Assembly: GCF_039555335.1 (NCBI RefSeq)
Contig: NC_092639.1
Location: 32,396,353 to 32,460,352, forward strand
Direction: 5' to 3'
Source: Amphiura filiformis
Lineage: Eukaryota > Echinodermata > Ophiuroidea > Amphilepidida > Amphiuridae
Length of the DNA stretch: 64,000 nt
Position 1 is the stretch's first letter; each line of letters opens with the position of its first letter. Below are positions 10,794 through 22,400 of this stretch, in pieces. A model generated the notes under the pieces. The model saw only the letters and a program-made list of their open reading frames with translations. It was not told the DNA's origin and did no database searches. The translations under genes were made by a program, and so were the position numbers.

Positions 10794-12576
10794 GAGAAGA
10801 TGACTACTGAACTGAAAACAGGGTCAAAGAGCTGGTGGTGGACAGCTGGGAAGGGTGGAAAGTCTGAAATTCCAGTACTGAAGGCCAATGGAAATACACA
10901 CATCTCTTCAGAAGACAAGGCAGAATGTTTATCTTCCCTTTTCTGTGAAAAATCTACCATCCCTGAAGAACACAACAACAAAAGTGTCCCAGAGTTGCAC
11001 ACTAGGGCTTCCTCCAGCTGCTCGAAGGTCGTGTTCTGGCCCAGCAAAGTTAAGAAAGAGTTACTGAAGCTACATATCAACAAAGCTTCTGGCCCAGATG
11101 ATGTTCCTACTCTTGTCCTGAAGATGGCGACTCCTGAACTTGCTACTCCACTCACTCGCCTCTTTCAAATATGTTTTGACAAAGGTTACATGCCAGCTCA
11201 GTGGAAGTGTGCGCATGTCATCCCATGCTACAAGAAGGGTGATAAACATACACCTGGAAACTACAGGCCCATCTCTCTGCTGTGTATCATGTCAAAAGTG
11301 ATGGAGAAGCTCGTTAGTAAGAAAATGTGGAAACACCTGGATGAACATCATCTGATCTCCCCTCGGCAGTTTGGTTTCAGGGCTGGTCACTCTACATCAG
11401 ATGCTTTGACATATGTCTCTCAATGTCTTGCCAACTCACTCAACAGCAGAGAAGTAACACGGGTCGTCTGCCTTGACATCAGCAGAGCTTTTGACCGTGT
11501 GTGGCACACTGGTCTGCTTGAGAAACTTTCTGCACTAGGGTTTTCAGGTACTCTTCATGCTTGGCTGACGGACTATCTCAAAGATAGGTCACTGAAGGTC
11601 GTCCTGAATGGGAGGGAGTCTGGATCAAAAAGAATCAATGCTGGGGTAACCCAGGGCTCCATACTAGGCCCCTCCTGTTTATCATCTTCATTGACGACAT
11701 CTCACAAGATCTGAACAACCAGTCCATCTTGTACGCAGATGATGCTACCATTATGTCCTTCATCAAATCCAGAGAAGATAGACTTCCTGCTGCCGCATCT
11801 CTCAACCAGGATTTGGCCAAGATCGAGACATGGGCTAAGACATGGAATGTCCTGTTTGGTGCTGCCAAATGTAAAACCACTACCATCTCCAACCGAAGAG
11901 ATGCTGATGGCAACCATCCACCACTTCACTTTTTCGGTGTAACTCCTGAAGAAGCTGGCAGCGTGGACCTTCTAGGTCTTACATTGAATAACAACTTGTC
12001 CTGGAACCAAGTAGTCACTAAAATGTCTAAGACAGCCGGTCAGCGACTGGGACTCCTCTTAAGAGCTTCGCCCTATATTCTACCTGCACAGAGAGCCATC
12101 ATCTACAAGGCCATGATACGATCAAAATGGAATATGCCAGCAGTGCTTGGACTGGTGCAACTCCCACCTCACTAGCTCAGCTTGACTCCATCCAAAATAG
12201 AGCTAAGCGTGTCATTGGTCTGCCAACAAATGAGTATGAAGATCATCGTATTCAGCCACTGAGCCACCGCAGGGCAGTTGGAGCAGCCACCCTCTTCCAT
12301 CGTATGTTTTACAAAGAGGCCCCTGAGTTGTTATGCCAGCTGATGCCAGACATCCATGTCCATGACCCCAGGTTGCGACGGTCTGTGAGATCCCATGACC
12401 TAGCAGTGGAAGTCCCAAGATCAAACCTTGTTAGCCATGAAAGATCATTTCTACCATCTACAGCCCAATTATGCAATTCTCTACCTGCCCAAATTCCAGC
12501 CGTTAGATCGAGGGCCAGCTTTAGCAGGGAGGTTAATCGCTTTCTGGGTGCATCCTCGTCAGCAGCTTCTAAATGA
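10794..12576 (+). pseudogene. LINE reverse transcriptase part, frameshifted
   Basis: It continues the frame of the endonuclease. Blocks seen: HVIPCYKKGDKHTPGNYRPI, VCLDISRAFDRVWH (catalytic Asp), AGVTQGSILGP, then after a frame change near 11670 ILYADDATIM (catalytic YADD). Near 11670 one base appears lost in GGCCCCTCCTG. A second loss near 12136 moves the C-terminus (MEYASSAWTGATP) to a third frame ending at 12576. Not functional. Confidence 0.85.
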
Positions 12577-13020
12577 TTTATTTGTATCTGCTGTTAATGC
12601 CCAGTTATGCCTTGTCGTAAAAAAAAAAGAATGTTGGTACTTATCCTAGATAGAGGAGATCTATACTAGCTATCCTTTGGTAACAAATATAGGAGAATAT
12701 AGAAATCCGTGGAAGAAGCGAGTAACACGGTAACCAAAAACAGTAAGTATAGGCTGTAACCAAACAGCCAAGAATATTATAAGTCACACAACTTGCTATA
12801 TTACATTTTGATTTCACCAATATGCAATGACCAGTGTAAACCCTTATATTGTAAGGGCTTTGTACAGAAATTATACTTTCATATCGTTTCCCTATCTTTG
12901 CAATGTTATTTGACTACATTCTTTCCGGGAAAGATGTTTTCATAGCATGGGTTCCTAGAACTCAGTGATTGCTGAACGTTTGGTCAAATTTGTAAATGGC
13001 TTATCCAATTTTTTTCTAAA

Positions 13021-13490
13021 ATCTTAAGGCGTGGAGTATGGGCGAACTTGAAGTACAGGTATCTGGAGAGGGGAAGCAACGAGTTACCCCAAATCACAGC
13101 GGCAGGTAGTCACTGGGCCTCCGAGTGCGAATATGTATTTATTTTGGAAGGTATTATTTTGGGGCGTTTTTCCAAAATTCGATATTTTTGGTGATATTTC
13201 AAAAAAGCGACATGCCAAAGACAACACTTTGGGCACATAGTTTGTTATTGTTATTGCAGTTCTTTTCCACATACCTACGTTGCCATTTGCTTTGGTGATT
13301 TACTAATATTATATATTTTGTGACTGCAATTTGTCGTTTTCAATGAGTTTTAAGCTTATCATGAAATTAACACGAATATCTAGTCAAGCTACTTTTATAA
13401 TTTGTACCTGATCGTCGGCTTTTGCAGGCAACAGAATGCAGATTGGCTCACGATAGATGTCGTATTCCTCTATGTGGGTCACTTGATTAT
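13021..13490. repeat. Dispersed repeat, unoccupied copy
   Basis: Very similar to 25773-26026 joined to 28264-28336 and 28859-28985. This copy lacks both insertions present there, so it shows the empty target sites of a Tc1 element and a TTAA-site MITE. Shared words include GAGTATGGGCGAACTTGAAG and GATGTCGTATTC. It is non-coding, and 12633-13020 before it shows nothing recognisable. Confidence 0.85.
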
Positions 13491-14006
13491 AAAATTACTT
13501 TGAATTCCTTGTAACAACATACAAATTTGCATCTGGAAACCGGGTCTGGAACTGATTTTGGAATAGCTATAGACTCCAGCGCTGTATCAAATCTCATAAA
13601 AAGGCCACGACTGGCGAGTATGTCTTTATGCTTGCGTCAACATCTATACTATACTTCTTTGGAAACGTTGACCTTTGACCATTTTTTTGTAAATGCCCTG
13701 CTATGACTTTGATATGTAGACTTAATTGGGTACTGTAAAAGCATCCACTTTACTGAGTTGTTTAGCACCTGGTCAGTAGATAATCCTACAGGGATACAGT
13801 CAGTAGTTTAACATGGTGTGAGCATGGTGAAAGACCCATTATTGATTAGGCGCGGATAATAATAGCACAGGTCCTTTGCGTGCATAGCAGAAAATTATAA
13901 TAGAATGTTTGGAATTTTCTAACTAAAATACTAAAATACTAACAGCATTCTGCATTATGTATTTATTTGTTTATTTAGGCCTTTGCCTATTTATTTATTT
14001 ACTGAC

Positions 14007-14037
<31 letters not shown>

Positions 14038-14717
14038 TTTGGTAGATTAGTAAGTAATTAGTAATATTCCATGATTCATCGGTTTATTATTGATTGTTGA
14101 TAACTTGAAAACTTGATTGATTGATCAATTGACAGTCATTTCACATTATATTCCTAGTTTATATTAATTTTGATTTTTGTTTGTTTTGTATTTTTGTAGA
14201 TTTGTATGGCGCTTTCAACTACTTTGGTTATTTGCGCTAGTATATCATTGTACATTAGATAAATATATTGATTTATTCTATTCAGCAATATCAAGGATTA
14301 CTATCTCTGCCTATTTTTTTCAAGGCTGAGAAAATTTTTAAAAAATGCAATTTCTGAACTGCAAACTTATTTGGCGCGCGATCTGAGCTTGTCCTTTTCT
14401 GGTGGCTGTGTCTGTTACAGGCACACTCCCTCTGGAATCCAAACCAGGTTCATGCCCATTACACTTCCCTTAATGGATTCGGACAAAAATATGGATATAA
14501 TCCCCCCCCCCCCTCCCCCAATGAATGAGATGATACATTAATTATGAATACGTTTTTAAGAAAGTAAATCTCACATGTTTATCTTTAATAATACACAAAT
14601 TATTAAATGACTGGAACTATGTCTACGAACTTGCTTAAACAAAGAAAGAAAGAAATTTGGCATGTATATTATAAATTGTGTTTTATCTTTTCATGGATAT
14701 TTTCTTGGTTTTATCAG
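13491..14717. other. No gene; TTTA microsatellite inside
   Basis: AT-rich, with a (TTTA)n tract at about 13975-14040 and a C-run at 14502-14518. No coding frame was recognised. Confidence 0.6.
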
Positions 14718-15001
14718 ATTGTACTTCTGATTATATTAAAAGATTGTATTTTGTAGGTAATATCACTTCAACTGCGGTAATGTTTACGTTCAGAGCGGTA
14801 TTTCCTCGTTTTTCAAGTTGCGATTGCGATTACTGGAATCAGCTTGAGAACATCCTGTACGCCATGTACATAAATGGTCCAAGAGATAGCAGGAATTTCT
14901 TTGACAAAAATGACCAGGTGTCTTGTTATGATAGTTGGATAGAACATCCCATGGGACATCTGAAAGGTGAAGTCTTGAGTGTTGTGAGCGGTGGAGCGTG
15001 A
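14718..15001 (+). pseudogene. Orphan ectodomain-like exon related to gene B exon 3
   Basis: After the acceptor TTGGTTTTATCAG (ending 14717) a frame opens with two bases then TGT, as in gene B exon 3 (two bases then TGT at 21056). It encodes a Cys-rich, beta-strand-like stretch: TAVMFTFRAVF, CDCDYW, ILYAMYI and SWIEHPMGHLKGEVLSV. These weakly match TISFEYY, WIIEIFYTL and GWEHSLTHNIHHDGSYFTV of gene B. The frame ends at TGA 14999-15001; a possible donor AAAG/GTGAAG is at 14966/14967. No matching next exon is seen before gene B starts. It may be a leftover of a lost paralog or an alternative exon. Confidence 0.4.
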
Positions 15002-15108
15002 CATCAGAGGTCAATGACCTCAAATTTGACCCGTTTTCCTGTATAATTCGTTTTATGCATGCCATTTATTTTAAACAACAGCCTCGATTTTCACGTTTTT
15101 GGTGTCTA

Positions 15109-15570
15109 CCCAGCAAACACAAAACGTTTTAAAAACGTTTTAAATAAGTTATATTTTGGCTTTTGGTTTATGTAAAAACGTTTTAATAACATTAAAATGT
15201 CGGGTTATATAAAGGTCATGAAAACGTTTTTAAAACGTTATTGAAAATATTTTGGGCAAACATGTTTCGCAAAATATTTATTCAACCCCAAAATAACATT
15301 CTGTTTAGAATGTTTTGTATCAAGTTTTTAAGAATGTTTTTGGAATGTTGTTAAAACATTTTTATACCCTTTATATAACCAGACATTCAAACGTTTTCTG
15401 TAAAACATTTTTGTTTGCTGAGCAGTAGATTATCAAAAAATGTTTTTTAAAGTTATGAAAACGTTTTATACTCTTAATATACCCTTCATATAACCCGACA
15501 TTTAAACGTTTTCTGACAACCTTTTATAACGTTTTGCGATTGATGTCGAAAACGTTTTGTGTTTGCTGGG
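15109..15570. mobile_element. MITE, CCCAGCAAACACAAAACG family (complete)
   Basis: A 462-bp element bounded by inverted CCCAGCAAACACAAAACG and CGTTTTGTGTTTGCTGGG. The interior repeats AACGTTTT/AAAACGTT and contains AAAATGTCGGGTTATATAA. Other copies: 6088-6310, 23531-24167, 59990-60320. Confidence 0.9.
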
Positions 15571-16239
15571 TAATGAAAGATATTCAAATTATCTATCAAA
15601 CAAAACCAATATCAATGAGATTTAACAATGTTTCGACCCAATTTTGAGCCAAAAATGTCAAAATTTAGCAAGTTTTAGAAAGTTACTAAGCTGAAATTGT
15701 GAAAGTATTTGAATTGTGAAAGTATTTAATTTTGAAAGTATTCAAGACTACAATATCATGGTAAAAACAAGAATAAATTCTCTTTTATTACAGCACGGAA
15801 ATAGTGTTTGAAAAAATGTGTAAAGGCACTGCAAAGATGAGATTTTTCAATTACATACACCTACTTTTGAAGGTATTGCCTCGGGTTTTTTTAATCCATC
15901 GCAATATGACGTCATGCTTTGATTCCATAGTAATATCGTAATTTTTTTGAGTATCGCAAACGTTCATTCGAGAAATACCCAACACAATTCACCTTTTTTG
16001 AAATATCCGAAATTGCAGACAGGAACGTCTTTTCGTTGCGAACTAGACTGTACTAGAATATAAAACAGGTATTTCATTGGGGAAGATCGCTGTAATTTGG
16101 GTTCATCTATCTGTCTGTAGTTTAACTGATGGAACTAACAGTGCAATAATACTAAACGAACTTGTCGACGTCACACGCAGCAAGTACAATTATGAGATTA
16201 TTTTGCGTAATGATAAGTAAAACACACGCTTTTAACCCC
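15571..16239. other. No gene; upstream region of gene B
   Basis: AT-rich and free of a recognisable exon. It would hold distal promoter and 5' untranslated sequence of gene B if transcription starts near 16.2-16.4 kb; no TATA box can be assigned with confidence. Confidence 0.4.
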
Positions 16240-16389
16240 ACAAGGAAGTACAAAGTTTAATGTATGGACTTAAATTGACACCATATTATGCATAAAATAG
16301 TATTATTACATGATTAATATAATAGCAAAGGGTAAACTGTATTAATCAGTATTATGCATGTGATTGTTATAAGACACAAGGAAGTATAG
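16240..16389 (+). promoter_or_regulatory. Repeated ETS-like motif upstream of gene B
   Basis: ACAAGGAAGTACAAAG at 16240-16255 and ACACAAGGAAGTATAG at 16374-16389 both hold AGGAAGTA, which matches the ETS-family core GGAA(A/T/G). The second is only 20 bases before the ATG. The same CACAAGGAAGTACAAAGTTT word appears at 34846-34865, upstream of gene C. Binding is inferred only. Confidence 0.35.
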
Positions 16390-16409
16390 CTGTAGCTGGC
16401 TGTTACACC

Positions 16410-16455
16410 ATGGTGCTAATTACTTTTTACATTTTTCTGTTCGTAATTTTGCAAG
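16410..16455 (+). CDS. Gene B exon 1: signal peptide
   Basis: ATG at 16410 opens MVLITFYIFLFVILQ, a strongly hydrophobic 15-residue start, followed by donor GTAAGC at 16456. It leaves in phase 1, as expected for signal-peptide exons of modular receptors. The first Cys of exon 2 follows directly, so cleavage probably lies near the junction. Confidence 0.75.
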
Positions 16456-19400
16456 GTAAGCCAGACATTCATAATTAAGATATATCTATAGTTAAGCTTA
16501 TAAGATGCTTTAAAAAATCATAATGAATCTTTATCCAACCTACATGACCAATTATTAGGCCAAAAGATAGTTCGGCTGTCCTCCACAACTTTTCTGGATG
16601 GCAGCGGGCTGGCAGAAAACTTCTCTTTTAGATTATTATGAAATAATTCTCGATCAGGAACAAAATTCATCAAAACGTGTTATAAAAATTAAAAAATTGA
16701 CCTGTCTCTTACACTTCTCCGTAGTCCACTTGCCCATTGTGTATACTCTGGCTTTTATATTTTGCATAAAACTCTGTTTTGTATTAATTTGTGTGCAATT
16801 GATAGATTTTCACATGTGATCTTTTCAGTCACCGTACTCCCTCTGTTTGCCAGCTTCCCAAGTGATTTATTACTCGGGTTTAAAATAAACTGGTAGATTC
16901 CAAAAAAAAGTACACGTGATCGAAAGGCATGGAAGTCATACCCTATGTTGAAGGCGTGGCGGAGAAACTACAAAGAATCTTCCGGAAACATAATATTTCC
17001 ACAGCCATGACAGCCTACCAACACTCTGAAAAGGACAAGAAGGACATTGAGCAGACTATTGATGTGGTATAATTATAATATTCCGTGCAAAGGATGCGAC
17101 AAGTCTTATGTAGGGGAGACTGGAAGACAGTTTGGTACAAGGCTAAAAAAAGGACTCTGGAACTATTGCAGAAAGAAAGTTCACGAGAGCAAACAGAAAA
17201 GAATCCACCTCAGAACAGCACAAATCAGCCATCACAGACCACATAGCACAAGAAAACCATATCATAGAATGGGACGGGGCGACCCTACTCGACAAGGACT
17301 CAAATGCCTTCAGCAGGAGAATTAGCGAAGCAATCTACATTCGCAAAAAGGGGGCCAAAGCAATCAACCGCGACGAAGGTCTCGTATCTCTCGATCACGT
17401 GTACGATCCACTGCTCAAAACAAAAACATCTTCACTTCCGGGAAATGACAACAAGCCGTTTCGCGGGAAAAATGGATTTGTCAAGCTAAAAAGTTTGAAT
17501 TATTTATCTAGAATCCTACAAATGCATCTATTTACTGATATCTTATTAATGTTTCTAGTACTTCATTCAGTATATCATTTCATTAAAATTGCTATTGATA
17601 ATAAAATACACAATTTATCTAGGAAATATCAAAAACATTTCTCACATGTTTAAAGTTTTCTCTTAAGTGCAAAATCTTTTATCTTCCCTATTTGAAATTA
17701 GTCCGACGAGTAGGACCTGTTTTTGTTCTTAGTTACCAACTATAACTTTAACACTTACTGATAAAAACACGAAAGTTTCCAAACATGAAATACATGGTCC
17801 AAAGTTTATTTTAAGATTTAGAGCCATTTTAATTTTGACACTGTGCACAAAACAGGTATAGACCAGGTCTAATTTTAGACTTTGTTAGTAGTAAACAATG
17901 GAAAGAAACGATTAAAGGGATCCCTCCCTAAGTCTAACCTCCATAGCTAGATCAGGTTCAAAGTTAAATCCGGACCTTAGTGACCACTAGAGGTCAAGAA
18001 AAGTCATACAGAAGTTTAAAAAAAATATAAACTGTCTATTTGTCTGATCACAAGGATTTAAAAATGTAGTTTGTTCTATCTATACCTATCGTTACAGAGT
18101 TATTCTACAAAAGCGTCACTTTTGAATAAAGTTATACAGGGGGAAATTATAAATTGCTACAGCTCGATGTCAACTTTCAAATTAAATTTTTTGTAATCTT
18201 GTTGTTGATTGTTTGGGGGGGTTGTTTGTTTATTTTTTGTAGAGTGTTTACTGTAAAATAGAGTGCACCTAACAAAAAACAAAAACATTCACTCAAAGTA
18301 TGTTTCCCAGATTTTAAGAAATTGGGATAATTTTCCTCTACTCTCTAAATGTGAACCAGTGAACCAAAAGACTGAATATTAATGAATTCCAAAAGAGTGA
18401 AATCTCATTCCAAAAGAGTGAATTTCAAACAAATTTCTAAATTTCTAAAAATTTCAGGAATAAATTGTATTTCAAAATATTTCGTTTTCTAGAAAGTAAT
18501 TAGAAATATTGGACAAATGTTTTTACTTGTCTTTTTTACTTTCTGTTCTAGCTTGTCAAGGTAATAGCGAATCCCTTTGCGGATCTTCATGTGACAGGCA
18601 GAAAGAATTTAATGGTTTTTCCAATGATAATACAACACTATACAACAGTGTATGGAATGCAACGAATGACTGTGAACTTGGTATTGTTACTCAGAAAACA
18701 GGTACCATTTGATATTTCTATGAAATTCACCAGTTTGCTGAGAATCATTCATACTACTATAGAGGGGCCGTTCTTGGGAAATTTGATGAGGGAATCCGAA
18801 AATTGTTGTGGGTCTAGACGGGTAATCTGATTTTTAAAACCACGAGGGGATCTGAAGTTTTAGAATATAAATAAGATGGAGAAAAAAAATTCTGACCTTG
18901 GGCGGAAATGCAACAATGTGCTGGTGTAGCTGAGTGTGAATGGCCATTTTACTACTTTCTCGACACCACTGAACTGTAAAACTGTGCAATGTGTCCCATA
19001 GAATATTGTTCTTATGACGCTTTGCTAATGTCCAGGCTGTCAACGAGCTTCTTCTCTGCTGTTGATGGTGTTGGTGATATGGTATGTTGGGATACATATC
19101 AGTGAGGGTATCGGATGTTGAGTGGCCATCTCTGAAACCAAACTGCTGCTTGGAGATCAGCTTCTGATCATTGAAATGTTTCCACATAGCCTCGTTGATC
19201 AACCTCTCCATGATCTTGAAGATTACAGCGAGGAGATAGATTTCCCGGTAGCTGCTCGACGAGTATTTCTCCACTTTCTTGAAGATTGGGATTACATCAG
19301 CAACTTTCCATTGTGCTGGCATGTGTCCACTGTTGAAACATAGCTGGAAGAGCCACGCTAGAGGAGTGACCATTTCAGCAACTGCAATTCTCAGATTAAT

Positions 19401-22400
19401 GCAGGAATCCCATCAGGCCTAGAGTTTTGTTGATATCCAGTTTGGGTATATGTTTTCTTACTATCTTTCTTAAACCAGAAAATCACAATGGAGCATTTGG
19501 TGGTTGTTCCCGACGGAAGGTAGGGGAATTGGTTGACTTGTCACTTTTTACTTTTCCTTAGCAGTGACGAAAGTCTGGCCTTTGGTCTTGGTCCACCACC
19601 AAGATTTCAAACTAGTTTGAAGCTCGTCTGTCATCTTTCTTCTGACCCTAGCTTTGTAAAGAGAGCAGGCCTTCCTGGATATTGTGGTATACTCATTCCT
19701 TGTTCGGTTATTATCAAGGTGAGCTTCGAAAGACTGTAGAGCTTTCTTTATTCTCCATGTGTTTTGTCATTTCTCTTCAGAGCCTTTTCATAGCACTCAT
19801 TCCACCACGCACAGAGCCGGATTTACCATTGGGCCAGATGGGCCCTCAAATTTTGGGCCCCCAAATTGCCCTATGCATGTTACTTTCTATCTGGACCAAA
19901 ATAGGGTAAAATTGCAAAATTGGCCCATTTTATAGCAAAATGCACCTTCATTTTGGGCTAAATAGTCTGAAATTGACAATTGTATCTCGTGCTTCGAGCG
20001 CAAATGTCCTAGTAAAATCTAAGCTCGTCTCCCTCTAAATGTTAATGCTCCCGCAGTAACTGTCGATCTTACCCCTAAACCAAACAACCTGGCCACTTGA
20101 GTGTACATGTCTTCCTCTAGGTGAGTATGGGGCCTCCAAATTTTGGCCTGCCCCATGACCCCTAAGTCCTGACCACGCAAGATGGTCGATGAATTAGGGT
20201 GCAGATTTTTATGGTATGATTCGGTTCATGGCGTCAGCGATCGTGTTGGTGGCTTTACTGCAAGATCATTTTATAGGTCATCTTTGGTGAAAAGGCGGTC
20301 ACAGGGTGCACCAGCCAGCTCATATCTTAAGGCATGCCCGTTGGCTTTCTTGTAGAGAAAGAGTCAATCGTGGAGGAGGATTTTCAGAGAGTGGTGAAGT
20401 TCAACATAGTCTGCACGAGGAAATGCTCTGAACAACCGATGTCGTGGTCGATGGTGATTGGAGAAAACATGTTTGGGGCATCAGTAATTATGAGATCCAG
20501 GCGGTTTCCATGTTGGTGGTTTGGCTTGTCGACAATTTGGGTAAACTCATGAGTACAGTATAATGTTGAAGGCTGCTTTCCCTTTGGTATCAGTGATAAA
20601 CCTTCACTTGCAAAGAATTCGTGATATGAATATTTAGAGTTCAATTTGTAAAGTTCATTGCATCTGCTTCAATCAGCCATGAAGGTAACTTCAAGGTAAC
20701 TTCAGGGAGTTCCACGATCAAAACTCAAAATCCCAAAAGCATACCAGAATGTATCAAAATGATTGGCACCCATCAGTTACTGGCGACTATGGGCAAACCT
20801 GTCAAATCAGAATGCAACATAGGATCCACCTTAGAATGTGTAGATTAAGTTGTAATAAAATGTCATATAACTATACATTCTGGTCCTTGCAATAGGATCC
20901 AATATTACTGAGAAGCAGGCTTTTCAATAAACTTTAATACTGTTGAGTACCACTCTCTGTAGTACAGTAACTCCTACAAGAACTCCAACTCCAATCAAAA
21001 CATGTGGTACTGTATTATTTTTAATGGGGAATTTTAATTCATTCACTCGACAGAATGTTATCTATTTGTGAAACAAACCCCTGGATCTAATGAAACTACT
21101 GCTATGTTACAGTCACCCTGTTACACACCAGTAAAATCAACGCCGTCAACCATTTCATTCGAATACTACAAGCCATATTGGGACACTGATGGATGGATTA
21201 TTGAGATATTTTATACATTATCTTGTGACGACATTTCGAATCAAACCAGCTTGGATCCAATAAAGTATGCTAATAGGAATGGCTGGGAACATTCACTTAC
21301 TCATAATATCCATCACGATGGGTCATATTTTACGGTAAAAAAATTCTTTGTTTGTTGGTATCATGTATAAAATCAAGTACTATATACAGTAATGGACAAA
21401 AGTTTGGAATATATTTATTTTTGCATCAAATACAGTTTTCAATCATTATTAGGAACGGATTTATTGTTCCGGAGTAGTGCTCAGTTGAATTTAATTGAAA
21501 GATACAAATGTCCTTTGATGTTTACATGACACATTTTGTCAATTAAGCAAAGAATTACATGAGGGAGCGCATTACAATGGAAGGGTTCACACAATTGTGC
21601 AAACACTTTTTGGCGGTCTCTTTGTATTACAAAATGAGATTAAAGACACTGGCAAACTTTATTGTTTGAACTGTGGTATGTTCAGATAAGTCTCTTGCTT
21701 GAGAAAACACAACTCAATATTTGGTGTGTCCACCCCTTGCCAGCTCAAGTTCACGTATGCGACGTGGCATTCCCTCGACCAGGTTTACCAAGGTTCCTTG
21801 TGAAATATCTCGCCAGCAAGCAATGAGGGCGTGTCTAAGTTCCTGCAGGGTGATTGGTTGGTTGGCCATATTACCTAACCTGCGAGATACTTCTGCCCAT
21901 AAGCAGTGTACTTCTATTTTATAAGTGCGCGTTTATAAATACGCACGTGACCCATGGGCACGATAAATCAAGACCAGCAAGCATGACCAAATCCTCATGA
22001 ATTGACCACTATACAGAAAATGATAGGAACTCTGCAGATAAAAAATATCATCAACTATTAATTGAATAGCAAAATAATTACACATGGGGGGTTCCGAATT
22101 TGTAATATGTTATCAAAAACAAAATTTTGAAAGTATTTGACGACGGAAAAATATTCAACGACGGAAACCTTTACAATAATTATAATCACAAAGTTGAACA
22201 AACAGTAGTCTCATGTCGTTTCGCCTTTGCATTCAAATGTATAGGAAGACCACCTGCTATGTAGAAGATCACTTCGAGATTTACTGTCTATAAGCTGTTA
22301 TGGCAGCGCGGAGGTGGTCACGTGCGTATTTATAAAAGCGCATTTATAAATATAACCGAAGTACACTGATAAGTTCTCTAAAGGGTTCGTATCCGGGCTC

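Larger units (their letters stand above)
8930..12632 (+). mobile_element. Decayed Jockey/I-like LINE with poly-A tail
   Basis: A plus-strand non-LTR retrotransposon: 5' region of uncertain extent, endonuclease (9726-10793), reverse transcriptase (10794-12576) and an A-run at 12620-12629. One in-frame stop and two single-base frameshifts break the polyprotein. The left boundary is not defined by any duplication I can see. Related antisense fragments lie at 18834-20644. Confidence 0.8.
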
